From positions 3,224,001-3,288,000 of the forward strand of contig NZ_JACYXC010000001.1 in the NCBI RefSeq assembly GCF_016031615.1: a stretch of 64,000 nucleotides of DNA, written 5' to 3'. Shown one piece after another: positions 34,772-43,054 of this stretch (positions are counted from its first letter, which is position 1; the number at the start of each line of letters is the position of its first letter). The DNA comes from Streptomyces pactum (GTDB lineage: Bacteria; Actinomycetota; Actinomycetes; Streptomycetales; Streptomycetaceae). The notes below the pieces were generated by a model. That model searched no databases. It was not told the DNA's origin and saw only the letters and a list, made by a program, of their open reading frames with translations. The translations under genes and the position numbers were made by a program.

Positions 34772-36388
34772 ATGGACAGGCGCACCCTGCTGGCAACCGG
34801 GACCGGGATCGCGGCCGGCGCCGCCGCGTGGGCGACCGGCTGCGACAACGGGACAGACGGTGCCGCCCCGGGCCGGACCGCCCCGCACTCCACCGTGACC
34901 ACCACCGGCTCGGCGATACGCACCGGGTCCGCCGCGCCCGGCGCGCGGCCGGCCGCGCCGCGCGGCACCGACTGGGCCGCCCTCGGCCGGGGACTGCAGG
35001 GCGACCTGATACGTCCGGGGGACCGCGACTACGCCACCGCCCGCCAGCTGTACAACACCCGGTTCGACAGCCTCCGCCCGGCCGCCGTCGCCTACATCGG
35101 CAACACCTCCGACATAGCCGAGTGCCTCGCCTTCGCCCGGCGCCACGGCGTCCCGGTGGCCATCCGCAACGGCGGGCACAGCTACGCCGGCTGGTCCAGC
35201 GGCAACGGGCGCCTGATCATCGATGTCTCCGCGCTGTCGGCGGTCCGCACCGGCTCCGGCACGGCCACCATCGGGGCGGGCGCCAAGCTCATCGACGTCT
35301 ACACCGCGCTCGGCGCCCGCGGCGTCACGATCCCGGCCGGCTCCTGCCCCACCGTCGGGATCTCCGGTCTCACCCTCGGCGGCGGGCACGGGGTCGTCTC
35401 CCGCGCCTACGGACTCACCTGCGACAGCCTCACCGGGGCCCGGATCGTCACCGCGGACGGCAAGGCCCTCGACGTCTCCGCGACCCGGGAGACCGACCTG
35501 TTCTGGGCGCTGCGCGGGGCCGGCAACGGGAACTTCGGGGTCGTCACCGAATTGCGGTTCCGCACCCACCGCGCCGCCCCCGGGGTCACCGCCTACATGA
35601 CCTGGCCCTGGCCGAAGGCGGCCGCGCTGCTGCGCTCCTGGCAGGACTGGGGGCCCAGCCGGCCCGACGAAATCTGGTCCGCGCTCCACCTGTCCGCCGC
35701 CCCCGGCCGCACCCCCACCGTCTCGGTCAGCTGCTTCTCGCTGGGCACCTACGGGGACCTGCAGAACGCCGTGGACAACCTCGCCGACCGCGCCGGCGGG
35801 CCCGGCCCGGCGTCCCGAGTGAGCCTGCGCCGCCGCGGCTACCTGGAGGCGATGCGGATGTACGCGGGCTGCTCCACCGGCTCCACCGGCCAGTGCCACC
35901 TGCCCGGCGGCACCCCCGGCCGCGACGCCGCCGGCATCCTGCGCCGCGAGACCTACGCGGCCCGCTCGGACTTCTTCGACCGCCCGCTCGGCACCGCCGG
36001 CATCCGGGCGCTGCTGGACCAGGCCGAGCGCTACGGCCGGCGGGCCGGCGGCGGCGGTGCGGTCGCCATCGCGCTCACCGCGCTCGGCGGTGCGGTGAAC
36101 CGGGTCTCCCCCACCGCCACCGCGTTCGTCCACCGCCGCTCCCGCTTCCTCGCCCAGTACACCGCCTCCTGGCCGGCCGGCGGCTCCGGCAGCGTGCAGA
36201 CCGCGTGGCTGGACGGCGCCCACTCCGCGATGCGCCGGTACGCCTCGGGCCGGGCGTACCAGAACTACACCGACGCCCGGCTCACCGACTGGCGCACCGC
36301 CTACTACGGGGAGGCCGCCGGCCGGCTCGCCCGGGTGAAGAAGCGCTACGACCCGGACCGGCTCTTCGACTTCCCGCAGGCGCTCTGA
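34772..36388 (+). CDS. Tat-exported, lipid-anchored FAD oxidase (BBE family)
   Basis: 538 residues. The N-terminus has a twin-arginine motif (DRRTLLATG) and then a lipobox-like WATGC (C24), suggesting Tat export and lipidation. The FAD_binding_4 domain carries H137 (NGGHSYAG) and C193 (GSCPTVGISGLTLGGGHG), the two residues that bind FAD covalently in berberine-bridge-type oxidases. The C-terminal BBE motif is YQNYTDARLTDWRTAYYGEAAGRLARVKKRYDPDRLFDFPQ. Substrates of relatives include sugars and alkaloids; here it is unknown. GGAGG lies upstream of ATG 34772. Confidence 0.88.
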   Translation: MDRRTLLATGTGIAAGAAAWATGCDNGTDGAAPGRTAPHSTVTTTGSAIRTGSAAPGARPAAPRGTDWAALGRGLQGDLIRPGDRDYATARQLYNTRFDSLRPAAVAYIGNTSDIAECLAFARRHGVPVAIRNGGHSYAGWSSGNGRLIIDVSALSAVRTGSGTATIGAGAKLIDVYTALGARGVTIPAGSCPTVGISGLTLGGGHGVVSRAYGLTCDSLTGARIVTADGKALDVSATRETDLFWALRGAGNGNFGVVTELRFRTHRAAPGVTAYMTWPWPKAAALLRSWQDWGPSRPDEIWSALHLSAAPGRTPTVSVSCFSLGTYGDLQNAVDNLADRAGGPGPASRVSLRRRGYLEAMRMYAGCSTGSTGQCHLPGGTPGRDAAGILRRETYAARSDFFDRPLGTAGIRALLDQAERYGRRAGGGGAVAIALTALGGAVNRVSPTATAFVHRRSRFLAQYTASWPAGGSGSVQTAWLDGAHSAMRRYASGRAYQNYTDARLTDWRTAYYGEAAGRLARVKKRYDPDRLFDFPQAL

Positions 36389-36930
36389 CGCCCACCGGCG
36401 GGCCCGGACGTGGCCCCCGGATGCGGTGGTGCGGGGGCTGCGGACGTGGTGGTGCGGGGACCGCGCGCACGGTACGGGTGCCCGGGCGCGGTACGGGGGC
36501 CCGGTGTAGCTCCCCGGGCGCGACGCGGCGGCGGGCGCGGGGCAGGGCGCGGACCCCGAGTGCGGGGCTGCCCAGGGCGGGGCGGCCGGCGTGGGCCGGG
36601 CAGGTGGAGGGGCCGGGCGAGGCGGGCCGGACCAGGCCCGCCCTCGGACGAGCCGTTCGGGCTGTCCCCGGAGGAGCCGTTCGGGCCGGAGCGGCCCCGC
36701 ACGGCGGTTCGGGCCAGGTCGGCGGTGACGGGCCGTTCGAACCAAGACGGCCGTGATCGTTCCTTCGGCGCGTGTCGGGCGAACCGTTGGGGGCCGCGAC
36801 CCCTCCGGAAGTGCCGGGGAGCCGCGGGAGCCGTGCCGACCGGAGCCGGACCAGTTCGTGTCCGTCGTGCCCGGACCGTTCCGTGCCGACCGTGACCGCC
36901 CCGGCCTGAGGGACACCCGGGATACGCCGA
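36389..36930. other. Intergenic, no gene seen
   Basis: G-rich on the plus strand with short repeats; open frames are Gly/Arg/Pro artefacts. Ends in the hairpin terminator at 36931-36962. Confidence 0.5.
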
Positions 36931-36962
36931 CGGCCCGTCGCTCCACGGGGAGCGACGGGCCG
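36931..36962. terminator. Bidirectional hairpin terminator
   Basis: The 14-base arms CGGCCCGTCGCTCC (36931-36944) and its complement (36949-36962) enclose a 4-base loop. It lies between the convergent FAD oxidase and PAP2 genes. Confidence 0.8.
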
Positions 36963-36990
36963 CGGGGTGTCAGTGGTGGCGGGGGCGGGC

Positions 36991-37728
36991 TCAGGCCGCC
37001 AGGTCCTCGTCCCGGCCGCTGAGCCGGGTCCCCGGCAGCGGCGGGGCGCCCGCCGGCCCGGGGCCGGCCGCCGCGTCGCCGCTCGGCCGGGCCCGGACCA
37101 GCCAGCCGGCCCGGGAGCCCGCGATGCCGTGCATCAGCGGCGTCAGCAGCATCATCGCCAGCGGTGCCAGCAGCAGCGCGACGGCGGTGCCCAGCGCGAA
37201 GCCGCCCACCACGTCGGTGGGGTAGTGGACGCCCATGTAGACGCGGCAGAACCCTTCCAGCAGGGCGAGGCCGATCGCCGCCAGCCCGTACTTCCGGCTG
37301 GCCATGAAGACGCCCACGGCGAGCGCCATGGCGAGCGTGGCGTGGTCACTGACGAACGAGAAGTCGTTCTTGCCGTCCACCAGGACTTCCAGCCCCTGGT
37401 GGTCCTTGAACGGCCGGGGCCGCTCCACGAAGTTCCGGATCGGGATGTTGGCGATGAGCGCGAGACCGGCCGCCAGCGGCGCCCAGACCAGCCCGGCGAC
37501 GGCGCCGGGCGCGTCGGGGTTCCGGCGCGCGCTCCACCAGGCGCCGAGCATGAGCAGCGCCATGCCGAAGATGATCCCGAACTCGCCGACGAACTCCATC
37601 ACCCGGTCGAACCAGTGCGGAGCGTCCTTGGCGAGTCCGTTGATGTCGTAGAGCAGGCTGACATCAGGGTTCGACTCCGCTCCTCCCCCCACGTTGGCCG
37701 GGGAGGAGCCCAGTGCGAGTCCAGCCAT
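36991..37728 (-). CDS. PAP2-family membrane phosphatase
   Basis: 245 residues with about five to six membrane segments. The three phosphatase motifs are present: RPRPFKDHQ (KxxxxxxRP type), FVSDHATL (PSGH type with the catalytic His) and CRVYMGVHYPTDVVGG (SRxxxxxHxxxD type). Such enzymes dephosphorylate undecaprenyl pyrophosphate or phosphatidic acid at the outer membrane face. Start ATG 37728. It lies downstream of, and in the same direction as, the transglycosylase/NlpC gene, with about 200 bases between them. Confidence 0.9.
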   Translation of the reverse strand: MAGLALGSSPANVGGGAESNPDVSLLYDINGLAKDAPHWFDRVMEFVGEFGIIFGMALLMLGAWWSARRNPDAPGAVAGLVWAPLAAGLALIANIPIRNFVERPRPFKDHQGLEVLVDGKNDFSFVSDHATLAMALAVGVFMASRKYGLAAIGLALLEGFCRVYMGVHYPTDVVGGFALGTAVALLLAPLAMMLLTPLMHGIAGSRAGWLVRARPSGDAAAGPGPAGAPPLPGTRLSGRDEDLAA

Positions 37729-37925
37729 AATGCCGCGGCCCCTTATCTCTTACCTGTCGCTGTGTGCAGCTGCCGGCCCCCGTGGGTAGTGCTGCCCCTC
37801 ACCCCTAGGAAACGCGTCGCTCACGCTCTGCGTTCCCTCCTCCACCCAAAGATCACCGGGACGTTATCGAAGGGTGACCGATCGTGGCAGATCCTGGCCG
37901 TTCCCGGGGTGACCCCTGCCCCGAT

Positions 37926-38951
37926 TCACGCGGAATTCGCCAGGCGCAACGCTTTCGCGCCGTCCCGGGTGACCCGGGTGGCACCGATGTAGTCCGGCGT
38001 GTCGATGTCGTCGTAGCGGATGACCGCGCCGGTGTACGGCGCGTTGATCATCTTCCCGCCGCCCACGTAGATCCCGACGTGGTGGATCGACCGCGGATCG
38101 TCCAGATCGTAGGCGAAGAACACCAGGTCACCGGGGAGCAGCTCGTCGCGCTTGGGATGCGGTCCGGCGTTCCACTGGTCGTTGGCCACCCGCGGCAGTT
38201 CGATGCCGACCGAGTGGTAGGCCGCCTTGGTCAGCCCGGAGCAGTCGAACCGCCCGTTGTGCTCGGGGGTGCCGTTGCCGCCCCACAGGTACGGGGTCCC
38301 CAGCTTGTCCTGGGCGAAGTAGATCGCCCCGGCCGCCTGCCGGGACGGCGCCACCGGCTGGACCGGCGCCTCGAAGCTCTTCGCCAGGGTGGTGATGCGC
38401 TTCACGTACCCCTGGGTCTCCCGGTACGGCGGGACGCCGCCGTACCGGATGACCGCGTAGGCGCCGGCGTTGTACGAGGCGAGCATGTTGTGGGTCGGGT
38501 TGCCGGGGACGTCCTTGACGTACTTGGCGAGGGAGCAGTCGTACTTCGCGGCCGAGGGAATGGCGTCCGCGGGGTCCCAGATGTCCCGGTCGCCGTCGTT
38601 GTCCCCGTCCACCCCGTGCGCGGCCCAGGTGCCGGGGATGAACTGCGCGAGCCCCTTGGCGTTCGCCGGGCTCTGCGCCTTGGGGTTCCAGCCGCTCTCC
38701 TGGTAGAGCTGCGCGGCGAGCAGCGCGGGGTTGATGGCGGGACAGTAGTTGCCCCACTTCATGATCAGGTCCCGGTACGCCGCGGGCACGGACCCCTGCG
38801 CCAGCCCCTTGGTGCCACCGGCCGCACCGGTGGACAGGTTTCCGGCAACCACATAGACGCCGATGATCAGCAGTGCGATGAACGAAGAGCACAGCGCGAC
38901 ACCGACACTGACACCCAGCCAGACCCTACGCACCCGCTCATCCTCCCCCAT
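37926..38951 (-). CDS. Membrane-anchored lytic transglycosylase plus NlpC/P60 hydrolase
   Basis: 341 residues. One N-terminal membrane segment (VWLGVSVGVALCSSFIALLIIGVYVVAG) anchors the protein outside. A lytic transglycosylase domain follows (catalytic Glu in LYQESGWNPKAQS; GLAQFIPGTWAAHG; LASYNAG), and then an NlpC/P60 domain (FDCSGLTKAAYHSVGIELPR, catalytic His in IHHVGIYVGGG). This two-enzyme architecture is the VirB1-like wall hydrolase of Gram-positive conjugation systems. It is divergent from the T4SS-like operon, which supports that role. It would cut glycan and peptide to let a complex through the wall. Start ATG 38951. Confidence 0.9.
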   Translation of the reverse strand: MGEDERVRRVWLGVSVGVALCSSFIALLIIGVYVVAGNLSTGAAGGTKGLAQGSVPAAYRDLIMKWGNYCPAINPALLAAQLYQESGWNPKAQSPANAKGLAQFIPGTWAAHGVDGDNDGDRDIWDPADAIPSAAKYDCSLAKYVKDVPGNPTHNMLASYNAGAYAVIRYGGVPPYRETQGYVKRITTLAKSFEAPVQPVAPSRQAAGAIYFAQDKLGTPYLWGGNGTPEHNGRFDCSGLTKAAYHSVGIELPRVANDQWNAGPHPKRDELLPGDLVFFAYDLDDPRSIHHVGIYVGGGKMINAPYTGAVIRYDDIDTPDYIGATRVTRDGAKALRLANSA

Positions 38952-39489
38952 TCGGCGCCGATACGAACGCGTTTCCGCGCCAAGCGGCGGGATTTGAACG
39001 GTCGCGGTCCGGTTCGCCACCCCGCACCGCCCGGCAGCGCGGCGCGGTGACCGGGGCGCGGTGGCGGGGCCGCCCCAGGGTCCCGCCCGGCACACGCCGA
39101 CGACGGCCCGCGGGACCCGCGGGCCGCGCGGCCTGCGCAGGCCGCGGGAGAGGCCGTCCGGGTGACGTGGCCGCCGGCCGAAGCCCCGCCGCCGGCGGCA
39201 CTGTGCAGGGCGAAACGAGGGTGCGGCCCCACGGGGGAGCGGGCCGTGCGCGTGCCCCGAACGGGCGACCCGTACGGGGCCGGTGCCGTGCGGGAGAGGG
39301 GGCCGGCGCCACGGGTGAGGCACCGTCACCCGAACGGCGGCGGACGGCCCGGCACCCGGCCCCGGAGGCCGTCTCACCCGATCGCCGGTTTCCAGCCGTC
39401 CCCTCTCCCGGAACCCCTCGATCCGTCTATCGTCAGTTGACCGACCACCCGTCCGGCCTCACCCCGACTCTCCGACGAGGACCACCACC
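38952..39489. other. Divergent intergenic region of the T4SS-like cluster
   Basis: No gene seen. Promoters for both directions should lie here; the last 70 bases before 39490 have lower GC and GACGAGGA before the next ATG. Confidence 0.45.
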
Positions 39490-39723
39490 ATGACCGACAT
39501 GTCCGAACTCGAATGGCTGCGCGCGGAACCCGAGGACGGCGAGGAGCTGGAGTCGTACCTGGAGGTCGCCGCGGGTCCGGACGGAATGATCTACATGCGC
39601 GAGACCAGCGATCCGGACAACGTCGTCGTCACCACACAGGCCAAGTGGGAGGCGTTCCTCCTGGGCATCAAGGCCGGTGAGTTCGACGACTTCGCCGAGG
39701 AACCGCCGGGAACCGGTGGCTGA
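39490..39723 (+). CDS. Small acidic protein, possible DUF397 relative
   Basis: 77 residues, strongly acidic (SELEWLRAEPEDGEELESYLEV). The end TTQAKWEAFLLGIKAGEFDDF resembles the DUF397 C-terminal motif. DUF397 proteins are often partners of XRE regulators, but none is adjacent here. First in the direction of the T4SS-like genes; its role in the cluster is unknown. GAGGA lies before ATG 39490. Confidence 0.7.
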   Translation: MTDMSELEWLRAEPEDGEELESYLEVAAGPDGMIYMRETSDPDNVVVTTQAKWEAFLLGIKAGEFDDFAEEPPGTGG

Positions 39724-40024
39724 ACCGCGCCCCGGGCCCCCCGCCGGCGCCGGCCGCGCCGCCCGCCCCGGGGCCCCACGGCACCCGGTGACGGTCGGCC
39801 CGTCACCACGGGCCGGAGGAGAAGGTGGACTCCGGTGACGAAATGTCACACTATTCACTCGTCCGGTTCTCACCCCGGAGGGCCGTGGCCGACAACACGC
39901 ATCGGATCCACCAAGAAATGCCGCCAAGTCGACATGCAAGGGCGACTCCGTCAGCGAAGATGGAAGCCGACCCGTGCCATGCGGCACACGTACACAACAA
40001 CCCATAAGGGGCGGTGAGTTCAAA
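39724..40024. other. Leader of the pilin-like gene
   Basis: Lower-GC stretch after 39835. A basic 60-codon frame (39835-40017, GTG start) is possible but lacks a well-placed ribosome site, so I do not call it. AAGGGGCGGTGAG precedes ATG 40025. Confidence 0.4.
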
Positions 40025-40336
40025 ATGTTCCTGGCAGCCGAAGACGAGGGCGACATCGACACCATCATCGGCGGGATCGCCCCGGATTGGGGCCCCTTCG
40101 GGAGCCTCGGGGCCGAGGCCCGCGTCATGATCGAGGTGGTCATGGCGGTGGCCATCCTGCTCTGCCTCGGCATCGCGATCTGGGGTGCCGCCAAACAGCG
40201 GATCGGCGCCACCGCGCTCCGCGACACCTTCAGCGCCGAACAGGGCAAGGGACTGATCGTCGCCGGGCTCACCGGCGTCTTCATCATCGGCTCCCTCGGC
40301 ACCCTGTTCACGATCGTGTACGGCATGGCCATCTAG
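40025..40336 (+). CDS. Small two-helix membrane protein, VirB2/TrbC pilin-like
   Basis: 103 residues: an acidic N-terminus (EDEGDIDTIIGGIAPDWGPFG), a first membrane helix (VMIEVVMAVAILLCLGIAIWGAA), a short basic loop, and a second helix (GLIVAGLTGVFIIGSLGTLFTIVYGMAI). Two hydrophobic helices with a short loop are the layout of VirB2/TrbC-type pilins. The position ahead of VirB8-, VirB6- and VirB4-like genes fits. Sequence similarity alone would not prove it. Confidence 0.65.
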   Translation: MFLAAEDEGDIDTIIGGIAPDWGPFGSLGAEARVMIEVVMAVAILLCLGIAIWGAAKQRIGATALRDTFSAEQGKGLIVAGLTGVFIIGSLGTLFTIVYGMAI

Positions 40337-40851
40337 CGGGCGGGGACGGCCCGGGGACGAGGTCCGCGGCCGTGCCACCGCCCGGCGCAGCGACACCACT
40401 ACGCCACCCGGCGTACCGGTACCACTGCGCCATCCGGTGGTCGGCCGCGCGCCGCCTGCCCGGACCGGGGCGGGCAGGCGGCCACCCGCCCCCGGGCCGG
40501 CGTCCGCCGAACCCGGCCGGCCACACCTCCGGCCGGGCCGGCCCGGGCCGGTGCGAGCCCTCACCCCCGGCGCTCCCCGTCCCCACCTGCGGTCCCGCGC
40601 TCCCACCCGCTCTTCCCCGCCCGCCGCCGGGTCCCCCTGTCCCCCACACATCTCCTCCTCCGTTCCTCCCCGTGCCGTCCCCCTTGCGCCCCACTCCCCC
40701 ACCGGTCCCGCTGCTGAGGTCGTGTCAGCTTGATGTGCACTCACACCACCGCGCCCGTTCCCCGGCCGGCGCCGCTACCGTCATATGAGGGCGGCACGAC
40801 GGCGACCCCGGCGACAAGGCCGAACGACACAGCTGAAGGGACGTACCGGCG
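40337..40851. other. Intergenic within the T4SS-like cluster
   Basis: About 515 C-rich bases without a supported gene. A promoter for the genes from 40852 on may lie in 40715-40850, where GC drops and GAAGGGACG precedes the ATG. Confidence 0.45.
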
Positions 40852-41745
40852 ATGAGTCTCGGCGGCGACGACGGATACGGCGACGGCTACCGCGGCCAGG
40901 ACCGGGCACGGGCCGACGACGGCGACACGCACCTCACCCGCACCCGCCTCCCCGAGGGCGACGGCGACCCCTACGGCGCCCCGCGCCGGTCCGGCCGCAC
41001 CAAGCCGAGCCGGAACCTCATCACGGTGGTGAGCGTCGTCGTCCTGCTCATCGCGGCCATCGCCTTCGCCAACCGGGGCGACGGGGCCGGCGACGGCAAG
41101 AGCTCCGACGGCAGCTCCTCCGCCGAGGGCGGCGACGGCGGGGGCAAGCCCCAACCGACGGCCCCCACGGGCGTACGCCCGGTGGACGGCAAGAACGAGA
41201 CCACGGGCATCGCCTCGGGCTTCGCGCAGACCGAACAGGGCGCCCAGAGCGCCGCGGCGAACTACGCGGTGGCACTGGGGTCGGCGGACATGTACAACAA
41301 GGAACTGCGGCACGAACTGGTGCCACAGCTCTTTACCGAAGGTTCCGTCCCGGGCTTCCAAAAGCGCTTCGACAAGGTCTACTCTTCCGAGATTCTGACC
41401 AAGATCGGCTTGGATGAGCATGGCCGAGCTCCCGAAGGCATGACCTACGTCTCACGCACAGCGCCCATCGGGACCAAGACGACGGAGTTCACGGGGACGG
41501 CCGCAACCGTTGAGACCTGGTGCACCGGCGTATTCGGGACAGCCGGAGAGGGCTCAAGGCGCCCGGTGACCAACGACTGGTTCACCATGACTTTCAAGCT
41601 TCGCTGGGAAAAAGGCGACTGGAAAGTCGAGTCATTCAGTCAGAAGAACGGGCCTGCCCCCGTCAACAGCGATCGTGCCGCCTCTACGGCAGAGGAGATC
41701 GTCAAGGCCGTGGAGCAGTATGGAGGGTTTACCTATGCCCGTTAA
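40852..41745 (+). CDS. Single-pass membrane protein, VirB8/TcpC-like position
   Basis: 297 residues: a charged cytoplasmic N-terminus, one membrane segment (LITVVSVVVLLIAAIAFA, about residues 56-73), a Gly/Ser/Asp-rich linker, and an exported domain of about 190 residues (QGAQSAAANYAVALGSADMY through WEKGDWKVESFSQ) suggestive of the NTF2-like fold of VirB8/TcpC scaffold proteins. From about 41330 the DNA has clearly lower GC (roughly 57-60 percent by hand count of sample lines) than the first half. The stop overlaps the next gene by 11 bases. Confidence 0.7.
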   Translation: MSLGGDDGYGDGYRGQDRARADDGDTHLTRTRLPEGDGDPYGAPRRSGRTKPSRNLITVVSVVVLLIAAIAFANRGDGAGDGKSSDGSSSAEGGDGGGKPQPTAPTGVRPVDGKNETTGIASGFAQTEQGAQSAAANYAVALGSADMYNKELRHELVPQLFTEGSVPGFQKRFDKVYSSEILTKIGLDEHGRAPEGMTYVSRTAPIGTKTTEFTGTAATVETWCTGVFGTAGEGSRRPVTNDWFTMTFKLRWEKGDWKVESFSQKNGPAPVNSDRAASTAEEIVKAVEQYGGFTYAR

Positions 41746-43054
41746 GGCTTCACCGGGTCGCGCGCGCCTGCTGGTCGCAGCCCTGGTTGCGGTTCAAACG
41801 GGGGCCGTGCTCCTGGCAACGTCCGCAGCGGCCGATCCGACTCCTACACCCAGCGAAAGCTCCAATCCCTGCGACATCGCTCATGGGGAAGCAAGGGAGG
41901 CATGCGAGAGGGGCATGACCGATGCCCCCGGCGGCTCCCCCGACCCCAGCAACCCCCTCGACCCCGCCGCCTCCCTCGCCCGCGGCTGTGCCGACGCCGC
42001 CGCCTGGCTCGTCGGCAAGGTCTCCAAGCTCGTCAAGGAGACCGCCGACGTGGACTTCACCAACGAGGCGTTCCTCCGCCAGTACGCCGTCGTCTTCGCC
42101 GCCTCCACCATCCTCACCCTCATCCTGTGGCTGCTGGCCGTCGCCAAGCGCGCCGTCCGCGGGGTGCCCTTCACCGAGGCGCTGTCCGAGGCGATCGGTT
42201 TCCTCTGGCTGACGGTGCTGGCCTCCGCCTTCACCCCGTTGATCCTCTACACGGTGGTGTCCGCCACGGACGCCGTCACCGATGTCATCGCCTCCGGCAC
42301 CGGAGCGGACAACGACACGTTCTTCAGCTCCTTCTCCGCGGCCCTGAAGAAGGACGAGGACATCGGCGGCGGTCCGATCATGCTGATCGTGATCTCTCTG
42401 GTGACGATCCTGGCCGCCGGTGTGCTCTGCCTGGAGCTGGTCATCCGGGCCGCGCTGCTCTACGTCGGCGCGCTGCTCGGCACCGCCGTCTACGCCGGCC
42501 TGGTGGACAAGAACATGTGGGGCCACGTCCGCCGCTGGGCGGGCATCATGATCGCCGTGATCCTGGTCAAGCCGGTGATCGTGATAGTCCTCGCCCTCGC
42601 CGGGGCGCTGTCCGCCTCCGGCAACGAGCCGGACGCCTTCTCCGCCGTGGTCTCCGGGCTGTCGATCATCATCCTGGCGATCTTCGCCAGCGCGATGATC
42701 TACCGCTTCGTGCCCGGGTTCGGGGACGAGATCGTCAAGTCGCGCAGCGCCAGCGCCGACCCCGCCTCCCGCCAGGCCGCCGCGATCATCAGCTCCCCGG
42801 CCTCGATGGTGAAGCAGGGCATGGCCACCCACAGCGCCCGTGGCCCGGTCGCCGGCGGGGACGGCGGGGGCGGCGGCTCGTCCTCCGCGCCCAGGCCCGC
42901 CAACCCGGTCTCCGGCGGCGTGGCCGCGCACAGCACCCGGTCCGCCCCCACATCCCCGTCCGGCGGCGGGGGCGGCCCCAGCGCTCCGGCCACGCCCGCT
43001 CCCCGTACCCAGTCCAGCCCCACCAGCAACAATCCGGGAGGTGACCGGCGTTGA
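41735..43054 (+). CDS. Polytopic membrane protein, VirB6/TrbL-like
   Basis: 439 residues from ATG 41735, with GGAGGG upstream inside the previous gene. A signal-like N-terminus (LLVAALVAVQTGAVLLATSAAADP) is followed by a Cys-containing exported loop. Then come about five or six membrane segments (for example VVFAASTILTLILWLLAVA, IMLIVISLVTILAAGVLCLELVI, WAGIMIAVILVKPVIVIVLALAG) and a Gly/Ser/Pro-rich cytoplasmic tail of about 90 residues. Size, topology and position match the VirB6/TrbL channel component. The first ~180 bases belong to the lower-GC patch. Confidence 0.75.
   Translation: MPVKASPGRARLLVAALVAVQTGAVLLATSAAADPTPTPSESSNPCDIAHGEAREACERGMTDAPGGSPDPSNPLDPAASLARGCADAAAWLVGKVSKLVKETADVDFTNEAFLRQYAVVFAASTILTLILWLLAVAKRAVRGVPFTEALSEAIGFLWLTVLASAFTPLILYTVVSATDAVTDVIASGTGADNDTFFSSFSAALKKDEDIGGGPIMLIVISLVTILAAGVLCLELVIRAALLYVGALLGTAVYAGLVDKNMWGHVRRWAGIMIAVILVKPVIVIVLALAGALSASGNEPDAFSAVVSGLSIIILAIFASAMIYRFVPGFGDEIVKSRSASADPASRQAAAIISSPASMVKQGMATHSARGPVAGGDGGGGGSSSAPRPANPVSGGVAAHSTRSAPTSPSGGGGGPSAPATPAPRTQSSPTSNNPGGDRR

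Noticed and set aside
39835..40017. A basic 60-codon ORF before the pilin-like gene
   Set aside because: The GGAGG lies too far from the GTG, the composition is odd, and nothing supports translation.
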